A stretch of DNA of 20,946 nt from JANMDR01 sp031376425 (GCA_031376425.1 JANMDR010000183.1:1-20946), one strand, 5' to 3'. Positions 15,301 to 20,946 are shown, counted from the first letter of the stretch. Notes: generated by a model from the sequence alone, not told the origin. Made by a program: numbers and translations.

Positions 15301-16093
15301 AAGTCGCAATCAATTCGGGAGCTTTAGTACGATTGGTTGCATTACTTGAAATAAACCGCTGGACATCGAAGGAAGAGATTTGTGCGTCGACGTAAATTGA
15401 GCGTGTAAAGGCTGTGTCATGGTTGCTAATGATAACTGGGACACCCCGACTAATTAGCGCCTTGGCGCAATGCGCAAGCGCTTGCTGGTCAGCAGCACTA
15501 AATCCATCTTGGGTATAGTCGCTAAAATTTGATGTTGCAGAAAGCGGCGCGTAAGGTGGATCGCAATAAACCACAGAGCCACAATCAACTTTTTCCATTG
15601 TGGCTTTAAAGTCGGCGATTTCGAATACTGCGCGTTGACTTTTCAAGTGAAAATTTAGTAATTCAGGACTTGGGAAACTAGGTTTAGCATATCTGCCAAA
15701 AGGGACATTAAATTTACCTTTTGAATTGTATCGACATAAGCCGTTAAAACAATGCCTGTTTAAATAAATAAAAAGAGCTGATTTTTTAACGATATCGTTT
15801 GTACAATTAAACTCATCGCGAAACTCATAGAACGACCCTTCACTATTGTTTTGGTCAATAAAGAACGTAGCTGCATATTCAATAAACTCAGTACCTTCAA
15901 CTTGGACTTGCTTAAATAAATTTATTAAATCAGCATTAATGTCGGCAATTAAATATTCTTCGTAGTTCGCATTTAAAAAAACAGCACCTGATCCCGCAAA
16001 CGGCTCGACTAGGCGTTGTCCAAAAGGCAGACTTGTAAGGATACGATCAACTATACGGTATTTGCCGCCCGCCCATTTTAAAAAGGGCTTCAT
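15293..16093 (-). CDS. Dam/DpnM-like GATC adenine methyltransferase
   Basis: 266 residues. It starts MKPFLKWAGGKYRIVDRIL, with the SAM-binding PFAGSG at 31-36 and catalytic DPPY at 178-181, the alpha-class order. VYCDPPYAPLSATSNF and VPVIISNHDTAFTR are almost the same as E. coli Dam, which strongly supports GATC methylation at adenine N6. FNGLCRYNSKGKFNVPFGRY is the substrate-recognition part shared by Dam and DpnM. As first gene of the operon it would be made before the nuclease. The reading frame is visibly AT-richer than tkt, consistent with transfer. Confidence 0.93.
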   Translation of the reverse strand: MKPFLKWAGGKYRIVDRILTSLPFGQRLVEPFAGSGAVFLNANYEEYLIADINADLINLFKQVQVEGTEFIEYAATFFIDQNNSEGSFYEFRDEFNCTNDIVKKSALFIYLNRHCFNGLCRYNSKGKFNVPFGRYAKPSFPSPELLNFHLKSQRAVFEIADFKATMEKVDCGSVVYCDPPYAPLSATSNFSDYTQDGFSAADQQALAHCAKALISRGVPVIISNHDTAFTRSIYVDAQISSFDVQRFISSNATNRTKAPELIATYG

Positions 16094-16115
16094 ATTGTGC
16101 TAACCATGCGCAATG

Positions 16116-16133
16116 GAAAGGTTTTTACCTTTC
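16116..16133. repeat. 18-bp inverted repeat in the methylase leader
   Basis: GAAAGGT (16116-16122) and ACCTTTC (16127-16133) are a perfect inverted repeat with a four-base TTTT spacer. It ends 23 bases ahead of the methylase ATG (16093) and lies just downstream of the predicted -10, so it could be an operator for autoregulation or an RNA hairpin. No separate controller (C) gene was found. Confidence 0.5.
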
Positions 16134-16145
16134 TTAATATCAAAA

Positions 16146-16174
16146 ATAACATTTAATTTCCTTTAAATTACCAA
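16146..16174 (-). promoter_or_regulatory. Candidate promoter of the restriction-modification operon
   Basis: On the - strand TTGGTA (16169-16174) and TGTTAT (16146-16151) are 17 bases apart, each matching four of six consensus positions, in an AT-rich stretch. The start would fall near 16139, placing the inverted repeat in the leader. Confidence 0.35.
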
Positions 16175-16301
16175 TAAGTGATGTTGTTAGAGATTAACAT
16201 ATTGCGTAGGCTTTCCAAAAGCCGAACAACGGCTAAACATCTTCCCAAGCGATGCTTCGTAATTGGATGCAAGCCACCATTGGGCTAGTCGTGCATCATC
16301 G

Positions 16302-16516
16302 CAGCGATGGGTAAATAATCTGAACGTGGCCTCGGTTTCGCTGATGCTGCTGTCGTTTTTGCAGGCGTTACGTTGGAAATCGAAGCTGTACGTCGCGATT
16401 ACGTCGATATTTGCATGATCTGTTTTGGCATTTTGGCTAGTCGAATGGTTGTTGTAAGGTACACACCGCGTGGCACGGATCGCTATGCACCATGTATTCA
16501 GCATGAGGATAAGCCA
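16302..16516 (+). pseudogene. brnT: Broken BrnT toxin, copy 1
   Basis: This stretch is a decayed copy of the brnT at 18221. From 16325 it reads RGLGFADAAVVFAGVTLEIE, then MICFGILASRMVVVRYTPRG, clearly parallel to copy 2. Upstream the matching segment (QRWVNNL) is in a different frame, and CTGAACGT here against TTGAATGAACGA in copy 2 fits loss of one TGAA unit. Near the 3' end seven bases plus one extra base compared with copy 2 change the frame, so the conserved SMRKANERE ending is lost and the frame runs into brnA. No start codon or promoter like copy 2's was recognised. It is probably not an active RNase. Confidence 0.75.
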
Positions 16517-16792
16517 ATGAACGCGAACAAATTAGCGTCGCACCGCGACTTAAAGTCTGACATGACGCGTGTCGATGCGCATGTATTGAACGATTCTAAA
16601 TATGAGGACTTACCAGCGTTGACTGACGAAATGCTTGCGCGCTTCACGCTAAATAAACGTGGGCGACCTGTATCGGCTAACCCGCGCAAATCGATTTCAT
16701 TGAGGCTACCCGTCGACGTTATAGATCGCTGGAAAGCGACGGGTGCTGGCTGGCAAACCCGTATGGCTGAACGGCTCAGTAAAGTTAGATAG
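16325..16792 (+). repeat. Direct repeat, brnTA copy 1
   Basis: This segment is homologous at the nucleotide level to 18269-18728, with long identical runs such as the first 20 bases of the two brnA genes apart from scattered changes. Copy 1 is eight bases longer before the brnA ATG. The two copies are in the same orientation about 1.9 kb apart and flank the XRE-nucleotidyltransferase pair. Confidence 0.85.
16517..16792 (+). CDS. brnA: BrnA-type antitoxin, copy 1 (orphan)
   Basis: 91 residues, same length as copy 2 and identical to it at about 77 of 91 positions by my hand count. Features: an acidic middle (YEDLPALTDEML) and a C-terminal ribbon-helix-helix-like part, GRPVSANPRKSISLRLPVDVIDRWKATG then GWQTRMAERL, as in BrnA antitoxins, which bind both DNA and BrnT. 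The ATG at 16517 has GAGGAT ahead of it. The frame is also open upstream as a fusion with the broken toxin (16319 on), but the start shared with copy 2 is preferred. The reading frame is intact although its toxin is ruined. Confidence 0.85.
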   Translation: MNANKLASHRDLKSDMTRVDAHVLNDSKYEDLPALTDEMLARFTLNKRGRPVSANPRKSISLRLPVDVIDRWKATGAGWQTRMAERLSKVR

Positions 16793-16839
16793 TCCGAGCG
16801 GAATAGGAACAAGTGAAATTTGCAATTCTGGTACATGCC

Positions 16840-17361
16840 CTATTTTAGGCCATCTTCAGCCATCGCTAGTCGTGCTGCAGTTGCTTCTTCGACCGTCGCC
16901 ACATAGGTAATCCGCAATCGTTCTTCGATAATCGATAGCGACAAAATCCCACACGTAAGACCTGCGCGCAGCCAAGTTTTATCGCGAGCCTCACCGCGCA
17001 CATATTTTGATACCGCTGCATCGTTAGGGTCAAGGAACCAGCCGGTTGCTTTGCCAAACTTCACGCGTACAAGGCGCAATTCCCAGCCCTCTGGCAAGGC
17101 GGCAAGTGCAGGCGATACAGCGTCGGCATAAATTCCGTGCGCAGTTTCAAAAGCGCTGCCAAAGCCAAGCTTTTTAGCAACTTCGCCCGCACGATCTGGG
17201 TCATTTTTAGGATATAAGTCTACATCTACTGATGTGACCATCCCCTGCGGCGGTGCATCGTGCGCACCCAATACTGATAAGCTGCCGATAATTACGTATT
17301 CGTCGTGGTGGATTTCATCGCGTGCAGCATTGAGAAGAAGGCCAATCTTTTTCTTAAGCAT
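16840..17361 (-). CDS. Predicted nucleotidyltransferase toxin
   Basis: 173 residues from the ATG at 17361. An upstream GTG at 17379 is possible, but the ATG has AAGGTG ahead and gives an eight-base ATGCTTAA overlap with the XRE gene. YVIIGSLSVLG with SVDVDLYP about 20 residues later resembles the GS...DxD core of nucleotidyltransferases. LDPNDAAVSKYVRGEARDKTWLRAG resembles the DL-x-SK-x-x-x-GR-x-KD segment of AbiEii/DUF6036-type proteins. Those enzymes add nucleotides to RNA or proteins and act as toxins or phage-defence effectors. The paired regulator and overlap suggest a toxin-antitoxin system; family assignment is from motifs only. Confidence 0.65.
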   Translation of the reverse strand: MLKKKIGLLLNAARDEIHHDEYVIIGSLSVLGAHDAPPQGMVTSVDVDLYPKNDPDRAGEVAKKLGFGSAFETAHGIYADAVSPALAALPEGWELRLVRVKFGKATGWFLDPNDAAVSKYVRGEARDKTWLRAGLTCGILSLSIIEERLRITYVATVEEATAARLAMAEDGLK

Positions 17362-17890
17362 TTGCAAGCACCTTCGCACGCTTTAAAAATCCAAAAGGCG
17401 AATTCTGAACCAGTGCCTTTGCCCATGCGGGGTCATCCAATATTTTCGTCTGAATTGCGCTTGGTCCGCCGTTTAATGCTGCGCGCCAGCGTGTGATGTA
17501 TTCAGGAGCGCACAGTGAATCACGCTCCCAAAGGTCAACCCGCGCCAGCGCCTGCGCGAGAATATCGGCGCGATGGGCGGGGTTTTGCTGCAGCATAGTC
17601 ACTATATGTCGATGAAAGTGGCATAGCTTTTCATCGGCAGCATTTTTATTGCTTACCGCTGCAAAACGGGCAAATTTAGCGCGTGCTACCGTATCGATAT
17701 TAGCGTTGATGCCAATGCCACAAAAAGCCGCAGTGGCTAATGCTTTATCAAGCTGAATAGTCGGCTTGCCTTGCTCAAGGTCAACAAGAAATTGCACGCT
17801 CACCCGCGCGGCGTTAGCCAACGTTTTGTGCGTTAGATTGTGCGTTTGTCTGGCTTCGCGAACGGCTGCGCCTAACTGCTTTGCATTCAT
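17354..17890 (-). CDS. XRE-family regulator / antitoxin
   Basis: 178 residues. Residues 1-60 are a HipB-like helix-turn-helix: LGAAVREARQTHNLTHKTLANAARVSVQFLVDLEQGK. The rest is a separate helical domain (FHRHIVTMLQQNP..., then WERDSLCAPEYITRWRAALNGG and a Trp-Ala-Lys segment near the end), which probably binds the partner. It is the first gene of a two-gene operon with the nucleotidyltransferase. A 34-bp palindrome overlaps its promoter 13 bases ahead of the ATG, so it is very likely autoregulated. Confidence 0.8.
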   Translation of the reverse strand: MNAKQLGAAVREARQTHNLTHKTLANAARVSVQFLVDLEQGKPTIQLDKALATAAFCGIGINANIDTVARAKFARFAAVSNKNAADEKLCHFHRHIVTMLQQNPAHRADILAQALARVDLWERDSLCAPEYITRWRAALNGGPSAIQTKILDDPAWAKALVQNSPFGFLKRAKVLANA

Positions 17891-17902
17891 GATTAAGCTA
17901 AT

Positions 17903-17936
17903 CCAATAGTATTCTACGATCGTAGAATACTATTGG
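17903..17936. promoter_or_regulatory. Perfect 34-bp palindrome, operator of the XRE-nucleotidyltransferase operon
   Basis: The left arm CCAATAGTATTCTACGA (17903-17919) is the exact reverse complement of the right arm TCGTAGAATACTATTGG (17920-17936), with no spacer. It covers the predicted -10 and start site of the XRE promoter. A symmetric site this long suits a dimeric HTH antitoxin. The centre, CTACGATCGTAG, holds a GATC (17918-17921), the likely target of the neighbouring methylases. Confidence 0.85.
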
Positions 17937-17952
17937 TGAGTTGGCAAGTCAA
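17924..17952 (-). promoter_or_regulatory. Promoter of the XRE-nucleotidyltransferase operon
   Basis: On the - strand TTGACT (17947-17952) and TATTCT (17924-17929) are 17 bases apart; the -35 matches five of six positions and the -10 four. The -10 lies in the right arm of the palindrome as numbered on the + strand, so a bound regulator would block the polymerase. Confidence 0.6.
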
Positions 17953-18185
17953 CCTACCGTAAAAATTTGGCAAGGCAGTCGAAGGGGAAAATCTGCTGGC
18001 GTAATGTGTCGAATCAAATCTTGCCTAGCAGCTTGCCGGAGCGTGGCTATCGGAATTACGGTGCACCCCTTGTGGGTGAAATATGGGTCGCGCAGGCGAG
18101 TTTTAAGCCGATAAAGCTAGGCTCCGACAGGCTGCTGGTGGTCACGCACTCCCCGCATGGACTTCGCGCCAACGCAGAATAGTGA
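17953..18185. other. Spacer with no confident gene between the two toxin-antitoxin units
   Basis: Both strands carry short open frames here: a 71-residue frame on + at 17967-18182, and one on - ending at 18056 that reads into the brnT start. Neither has a ribosome binding site or a family I recognise. The segment from about 18020 to 18180 is GC-richer than its surroundings. It may be a remnant or a dispersed repeat. Confidence 0.3.
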
Positions 18186-18214
18186 TTGCGGCTCTGAGTT
18201 AATGTATATACAAT
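18186..18214 (+). promoter_or_regulatory. Candidate brnTA promoter with overlapping palindrome
   Basis: TTGCGG (18186-18191) and TACAAT (18209-18214) are 17 bases apart; the -10 matches five of six positions, the -35 three. TGTATATACA (18203-18212) is a perfect 10-bp palindrome overlapping the -10, a plausible BrnA operator. The -10 ends six bases before the brnT ATG, so the transcript would have almost no leader. Confidence 0.45.
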
Positions 18215-18220
18215 AACCAG

Positions 18221-18496
18221 ATGCAAATTACCTTTGATCCAAACAAGCGTCATAGAACCTTGAATGAACGAGGGCTTGATTTTGCTGACGCTACCTTAGT
18301 TTTTGCGGGTGTAACTTTGGAGTTTGAAGATATACGCAAAGATTACGGCGAAACCCGCATGATCTGCTACGGTACTTTGGCTGGTCGAATGGTTGTTGTA
18401 GGGTATACAACGCGTGGCGCGGATCGCCATGTTTTTAGTATGAGGAAAGCAAATGAACGCGAACAAATTAGCATCGCACCGCGACTTAAAGTCTGA
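18221..18496 (+). CDS. brnT: BrnT-type ribonuclease toxin, copy 2
   Basis: 91 residues, the usual size. It begins MQITFDPNKRHRTLNERGLD, the BrnT opening (I-x-FD-x-x-K then the GLDF segment), and continues FADATLVFAGVTLEFED, RMICYGTLAGRMVVVGYTTRG and the conserved ISMRKANERE-like end (VFSMRKANEREQI). BrnT is a RelE-fold ribonuclease that stops translation until BrnA neutralises it. The last 44 bases overlap brnA. No ribosome binding site is visible ahead of the ATG, in line with a near-leaderless transcript. This copy looks complete. Confidence 0.9.
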   Translation: MQITFDPNKRHRTLNERGLDFADATLVFAGVTLEFEDIRKDYGETRMICYGTLAGRMVVVGYTTRGADRHVFSMRKANEREQISIAPRLKV

Positions 18497-18728
18497 CATG
18501 ACGCGTGTTGACGCGCACATATTGACCACATCTGAGTATGAGGACTTGCCAGAGTTGACTGACGAAATGCTTGCGCGCGCGACCGTGAGTAAAGGTGGAC
18601 GACCTGTCTCCGCTAACCCGCGCAAATTAATTTCATTGCGCCTACCCATCGACGTGATAGACCGCTGGAAAGCGACGGGTCCTGGCTGGCAAACACGTAT
18701 GATAGAACGGATCAGTAAAGTTCGATAA
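18269..18728 (+). repeat. Direct repeat, brnTA copy 2
   Basis: Counterpart of 16325-16792. The brnA parts have equal length (276 bases) and differ by scattered substitutions, so the duplication is not recent or the copies arrived separately from related sources. Confidence 0.85.
18453..18728 (+). CDS. brnA: BrnA-type antitoxin, copy 2
   Basis: 91 residues. It has the same plan as copy 1: MNANKLASHRDLKSDMTRVD, acidic YEDLPELTDEML, then GRPVSANPRKLISLRLPIDV and GWQTRMIERISKVR at the C-terminus. BrnA proteins bind the toxin and repress the operon as a complex. Starts inside brnT in another frame (44-base overlap) with GAGGAAAG ahead of the ATG. Toxin first, antitoxin second is the normal brnTA order. 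Confidence 0.9.
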   Translation: MNANKLASHRDLKSDMTRVDAHILTTSEYEDLPELTDEMLARATVSKGGRPVSANPRKLISLRLPIDVIDRWKATGPGWQTRMIERISKVR

Positions 18729-18793
18729 CGCGAGCGCAGCACCAGACACCAAAATACGCTATATCACTGGTTTTTGTTTACGAAAGCTCAATC

Positions 18794-18991
18794 ATGAACC
18801 ATCACCGCGCAAGACAAGTTGCCAAAATAATTGTACCAGGGCTGTTTGTTGGTGGATCCTTAGGGCTCGGTGTTGGACTAAATTGGTATGGCCCAATCAT
18901 CGGCGTAGCCGGTAGCATAGGTGTGGGCATTGCAACGTGTATTGCTATGCTGCGGCTTCGTGCCAGATGGCGCCGTGATGAGGCAGCGTGA
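18794..18991 (+). CDS. Small glycine-rich membrane protein, unknown
   Basis: 65 residues. A basic N-terminus (MNHHRARQVAK) is followed by two hydrophobic stretches at about 12-28 and 33-52 rich in glycine (GLFVGGSLGLGVGL, IGVAGSIGVGIAT), and a strongly basic tail (RLRARWRRDE). The Gly-x-x-x-Gly spacing suggests packed transmembrane helices. No family recognised and no strong ribosome binding site. It could be a small membrane protein or a chance frame; the hydrophobic pattern and basic ends favour the first. Confidence 0.45.
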   Translation: MNHHRARQVAKIIVPGLFVGGSLGLGVGLNWYGPIIGVAGSIGVGIATCIAMLRLRARWRRDEAA

Positions 18992-19068
18992 TGATCCTAA
19001 GGTATGACGCTGAAAATCAGCAAGTCATTTTTGATTTCGCATACTAAAGTGATGCTGTCGCTACTAAC

Positions 19069-19695
19069 ATGAGAAAAGCAAAATCAGCAACTTCATCCAT
19101 TAACACCTTAATTTTTGACCTGTTCGGCGTCGTGATTTCGTTCGATGAAGATATCGTTTACCGGCGCTTAGCGCAGCATTGCGCTGCGCCAGAGCGCGCC
19201 GTTGTTGCGATGCGCGGTTTGGTTTCGCGAGGCACGCTCATTCGCGGTCAGTTAACACTGTCGCAGTTACATCTACAACTTACCACGTCATATGCTTTGA
19301 GCCTTGATTTAGCTGCGTTTGAAGCCCTTTGGCTTGAGTCTTATTCAGCACCTATGCTGGGCATGGCGGGGCTAATTGAATTGCTATCTTCTCGCTATAA
19401 TCTTATTTTGCTATCCAATGTTGACCCATTTTATTGGCAAGAAATTCTAAAACACCATCCAGAATTAGCTTGCTTTAGCGCTCATTTGCTTTCTTGGCAA
19501 CTGGGGATGGCGAAACCTGACCCTGAAGTATTTTTGCACGCTATAAAAATAGCAAATGTACCCGAATCGCAATGTTTTTTTATCGACGATAAACGTGAAA
19601 ATATAGACGCCGCAAGTACTATTGGTTTGCGTGGCCATCAGTTTATAGACGCTAATACGCTCAAACTGGCGCTTGCACAAAATGGCGTGATGTAG
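19069..19695 (+). CDS. HAD-superfamily phosphatase, YihX-like
   Basis: 208 residues. HAD motif I is FDLFGVV with nucleophile Asp17; motif II LILLSN with Ser116; motif III GMAKPDPEVF with Lys149; motif IV FIDDKRENID with Asp173-Asp174. The residue two after the nucleophile is Phe rather than Asp, as also happens in YihX-type proteins, which have DLGNV there. The cap inserted after motif I is helical. YihX removes phosphate from glucose-1-phosphate; the substrate here is unknown. The acetyltransferase gene follows 32 bases later. Confidence 0.85.
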   Translation: MRKAKSATSSINTLIFDLFGVVISFDEDIVYRRLAQHCAAPERAVVAMRGLVSRGTLIRGQLTLSQLHLQLTTSYALSLDLAAFEALWLESYSAPMLGMAGLIELLSSRYNLILLSNVDPFYWQEILKHHPELACFSAHLLSWQLGMAKPDPEVFLHAIKIANVPESQCFFIDDKRENIDAASTIGLRGHQFIDANTLKLALAQNGVM

Positions 19696-19727
19696 GTTTT
19701 CTATGGCACCAGAATTGAAAAATAAAA

Positions 19728-20510
19728 ATGATCCATTCGCTTGGCTATAAAACCGATGTATTCCTCCGCCGTGTTGAAGGCGAGGTGTTGGAGTGCGAGG
19801 ATTATTTTGTGATTCGCACCCCGCAAAATCCCATCTTTCGCTGGGGCAATTTTTTACTGTTTAAGCAACCGCCCAAAGCTGCCGATGTGCTGGGGTGGCA
19901 AGCCGCATTTACACTGCATTTTCCACAAGCAAGCTATACGGCGTTCGGCTGGGATGCGCCTGATGACTTGGGCGAAACAGCAGAGTTTGTGGCGCTAGGT
20001 TTTGAGCTTACGTCCGGCATTGTGACGACAGCAACAGCTGTTCACGCACCGCCAAAAATGAATAGCGCGTGTACGATTAGTCAGCTTACTGATTGGCGCG
20101 AATGGATGGCGATGGAGCTTGCCATTAACGCAGCACAGCCAGAATCCCAGCGCGAGGGCTCGGACTACGGCGCATTCATCGAACGTAAAGGGGCTGAATT
20201 TTCGCGCATGGCCGCAGCGGGTCACGGCAATTTTTGGGGAGCTTATTTAAACGATAAACTTGTTGCCAGCTTAGGTTTATTTAAGTGCGATGGCGTGGGC
20301 AGGTTTCAATGGGTAGCCACACACCCCGCATTTAGGCGACTTGGACTGTGCGGCGCTCTGGTATTTAACGTGGCAAAGCGTGCACTTGAGCAGGTAGATA
20401 CCTTAGTGATGGTGGCAGACCCAGAATATGTAGCCGCCAGCATTTATGAGAGCATTGGTTTTAGCGCCAGTGAAAAACAGTTTCAGCTAGAAAAAATACA
20501 CACGACTTAA
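19728..20510 (+). CDS. GNAT-family N-acetyltransferase
   Basis: 260 residues. The C-terminal half is a GNAT domain: FWGAYLNDKLVASLGLF (about 169-185), then QWVATHPAFRRLGLCGAL (194-211), containing the acetyl-CoA loop RRLGLCGA, and the YVAASIYESIGF ending (234-245) typical of motif B. The N-terminal half (FRWGNFLLFKQPP, YTAFGWDAPDDL) is less conserved and may be a degenerate second GNAT-like unit. Substrate unknown. It probably forms an operon with the HAD gene upstream. Confidence 0.85.
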   Translation: MIHSLGYKTDVFLRRVEGEVLECEDYFVIRTPQNPIFRWGNFLLFKQPPKAADVLGWQAAFTLHFPQASYTAFGWDAPDDLGETAEFVALGFELTSGIVTTATAVHAPPKMNSACTISQLTDWREWMAMELAINAAQPESQREGSDYGAFIERKGAEFSRMAAAGHGNFWGAYLNDKLVASLGLFKCDGVGRFQWVATHPAFRRLGLCGALVFNVAKRALEQVDTLVMVADPEYVAASIYESIGFSASEKQFQLEKIHTT

Positions 20511-20608
20511 ATGGTGCTATGCATTCCCTCGGGCGCGCCGCAATGCTGGCTTAATAAATGGCATAATTTCTTGGAAGAATAAATCTAACTTTGTAGTGCT
20601 GAGTGTAT

Positions 20609-20623
20609 TGCATTAGTAATGCA
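20609..20623. repeat. 15-bp palindrome in the spacer after the GNAT gene
   Basis: TGCATTA and TAATGCA flank a single G. It lies 60 bases ahead of the next open frame. Possibly a small operator. The remaining spacer 20511-20683 shows nothing else. Confidence 0.3.
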
Positions 20624-20683
20624 GCCACCCGCCTACCGGTATTTAACCGCTCAACTGATGCATTTTTATAAAGCCAAACAACC

Positions 20684-20845
20684 ATGATGACCCTCGAACA
20701 AATTGAAGCGCGGTTGCGGAGTGCGGCTGTGCCTGCAATCCATTTGTCAGCGTCGCAAGACGATACGGCCTCCAAAATGGGTGGGCTGCCGGATGTGGCG
20801 GAAGGAAAGACCTCTGCACAACCACATAAAACCCAACGAATTTGA
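20684..20845 (+). pseudogene. 5' fragment of a YwqG-like (DUF1963) gene
   Basis: 53 codons. MMTLEQIEARLRSAAVPAIH, then ASKMGGLPDV, resembles the N-terminus of DUF1963/YwqG proteins, in which a two-helix start is followed by an S-K-x-GG-x-P motif. Those proteins are usually 200-300 residues, but here the frame stops at TGA (20843-20845) shortly after the motif, and the following sequence (20846-20946) shows no continuation that I can recognise. It is probably the remains of a truncated gene. Assigned on one motif only. Confidence 0.4.
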
Positions 20846-20946
20846 GCGCTAGCGCAGCGTTGAAGAATTTCTAAGTTGATTGAGCGAAATCAATGTACTT
20901 TTCGCAGTTAAATCACGCGCCTTTGCGCTTGTTAGTCGTTATTTTC

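Noticed and set aside
16187..16504. Open frame of 105 codons on the - strand opposite brnT copy 1
   Set aside because: Mostly antisense to the brnT remnant. The last 40 codons look somewhat protein-like (GKPTQYVNL end), but there is no start signal or recognised family.
18296..18742. 148-codon frame on the - strand opposite brnTA copy 2
   Set aside because: It is the shadow of brnT and brnA. A similar shadow exists opposite copy 1 because the copies are homologous.
20871..20895. TTGATT...AATCAA inverted repeat as an FNR/Anr site
   Set aside because: The spacing between half-sites is eight bases rather than four (TTGAT-N8-ATCAA), and no gene start follows within the window.
1..20946. tRNA genes, CRISPR arrays, transposases
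   Set aside because: I looked for cloverleaf-like segments, regularly spaced repeats and transposase motifs and saw none.

Overview
The window looks like a stretch of chromosome from a betaproteobacterium, most likely Burkholderiales, of intermediate GC. The reasons are the betaproteobacterial style of the ribosomal proteins (for example the GSIGMAQDPGRVFPGKRMAG stretch of L3), the short-type self-cleaving SpeD, and an argA gene followed directly by the Fe(II)-trafficking gene yggX. The taxon is inferred from sequence character alone.

Region 1 (1-5690, + strand) is core translation machinery: the 3' end of tuf, then rpsJ, rplC, rplD, rplW, rplB, rpsS, rplV, rpsC, rplP, rpmC and rpsQ (the S10 operon). 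Two things stand out. A strong hairpin with a T-run and a good sigma70-type promoter with a structured leader lie between rpsJ and rplC. The cluster also stops at rpsQ with a bidirectional terminator, so the spc genes (rplN onwards) do not follow.

Region 2 (5717-11606, - strand) is a metabolic block read toward the S10 cluster: speD, speE, a DUF1190 lipoprotein (YjfM/YgiB-like), a glutathionylspermidine-synthase-like ATP-grasp ligase (YjfC/YgiC-like), a DUF350 membrane protein (YjfL-like), rsmE, argA and yggX. The first five form a compact set in which spermidine synthesis is coupled to an uncharacterised ligase and envelope module. A divergent transketolase gene (tkt, 11749-13803) follows.

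Region 3 (about 13775-18728) is an accessory island. It opens with a three-gene restriction-modification operon on the - strand: a Dam/DpnM-like GATC methylase, a DpnA-like methylase and a MutH/Sau3AI-type nuclease. The nuclease reading frame runs into the 3' end of tkt. Next come two direct copies of a brnTA toxin-antitoxin module. The first has a broken toxin and an intact antitoxin; the second is intact. Between them sits a divergently oriented XRE-regulator/nucleotidyltransferase toxin-antitoxin pair, controlled from a promoter embedded in a perfect 34-bp palindrome whose centre is a GATC site.

Region 4 (18794-20946) holds a small glycine-rich membrane protein, a YihX-like HAD phosphatase, a GNAT acetyltransferase and what looks like a 5' fragment of a YwqG-type (DUF1963) gene. 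No tRNA, rRNA, CRISPR array or recognisable transposase was seen.
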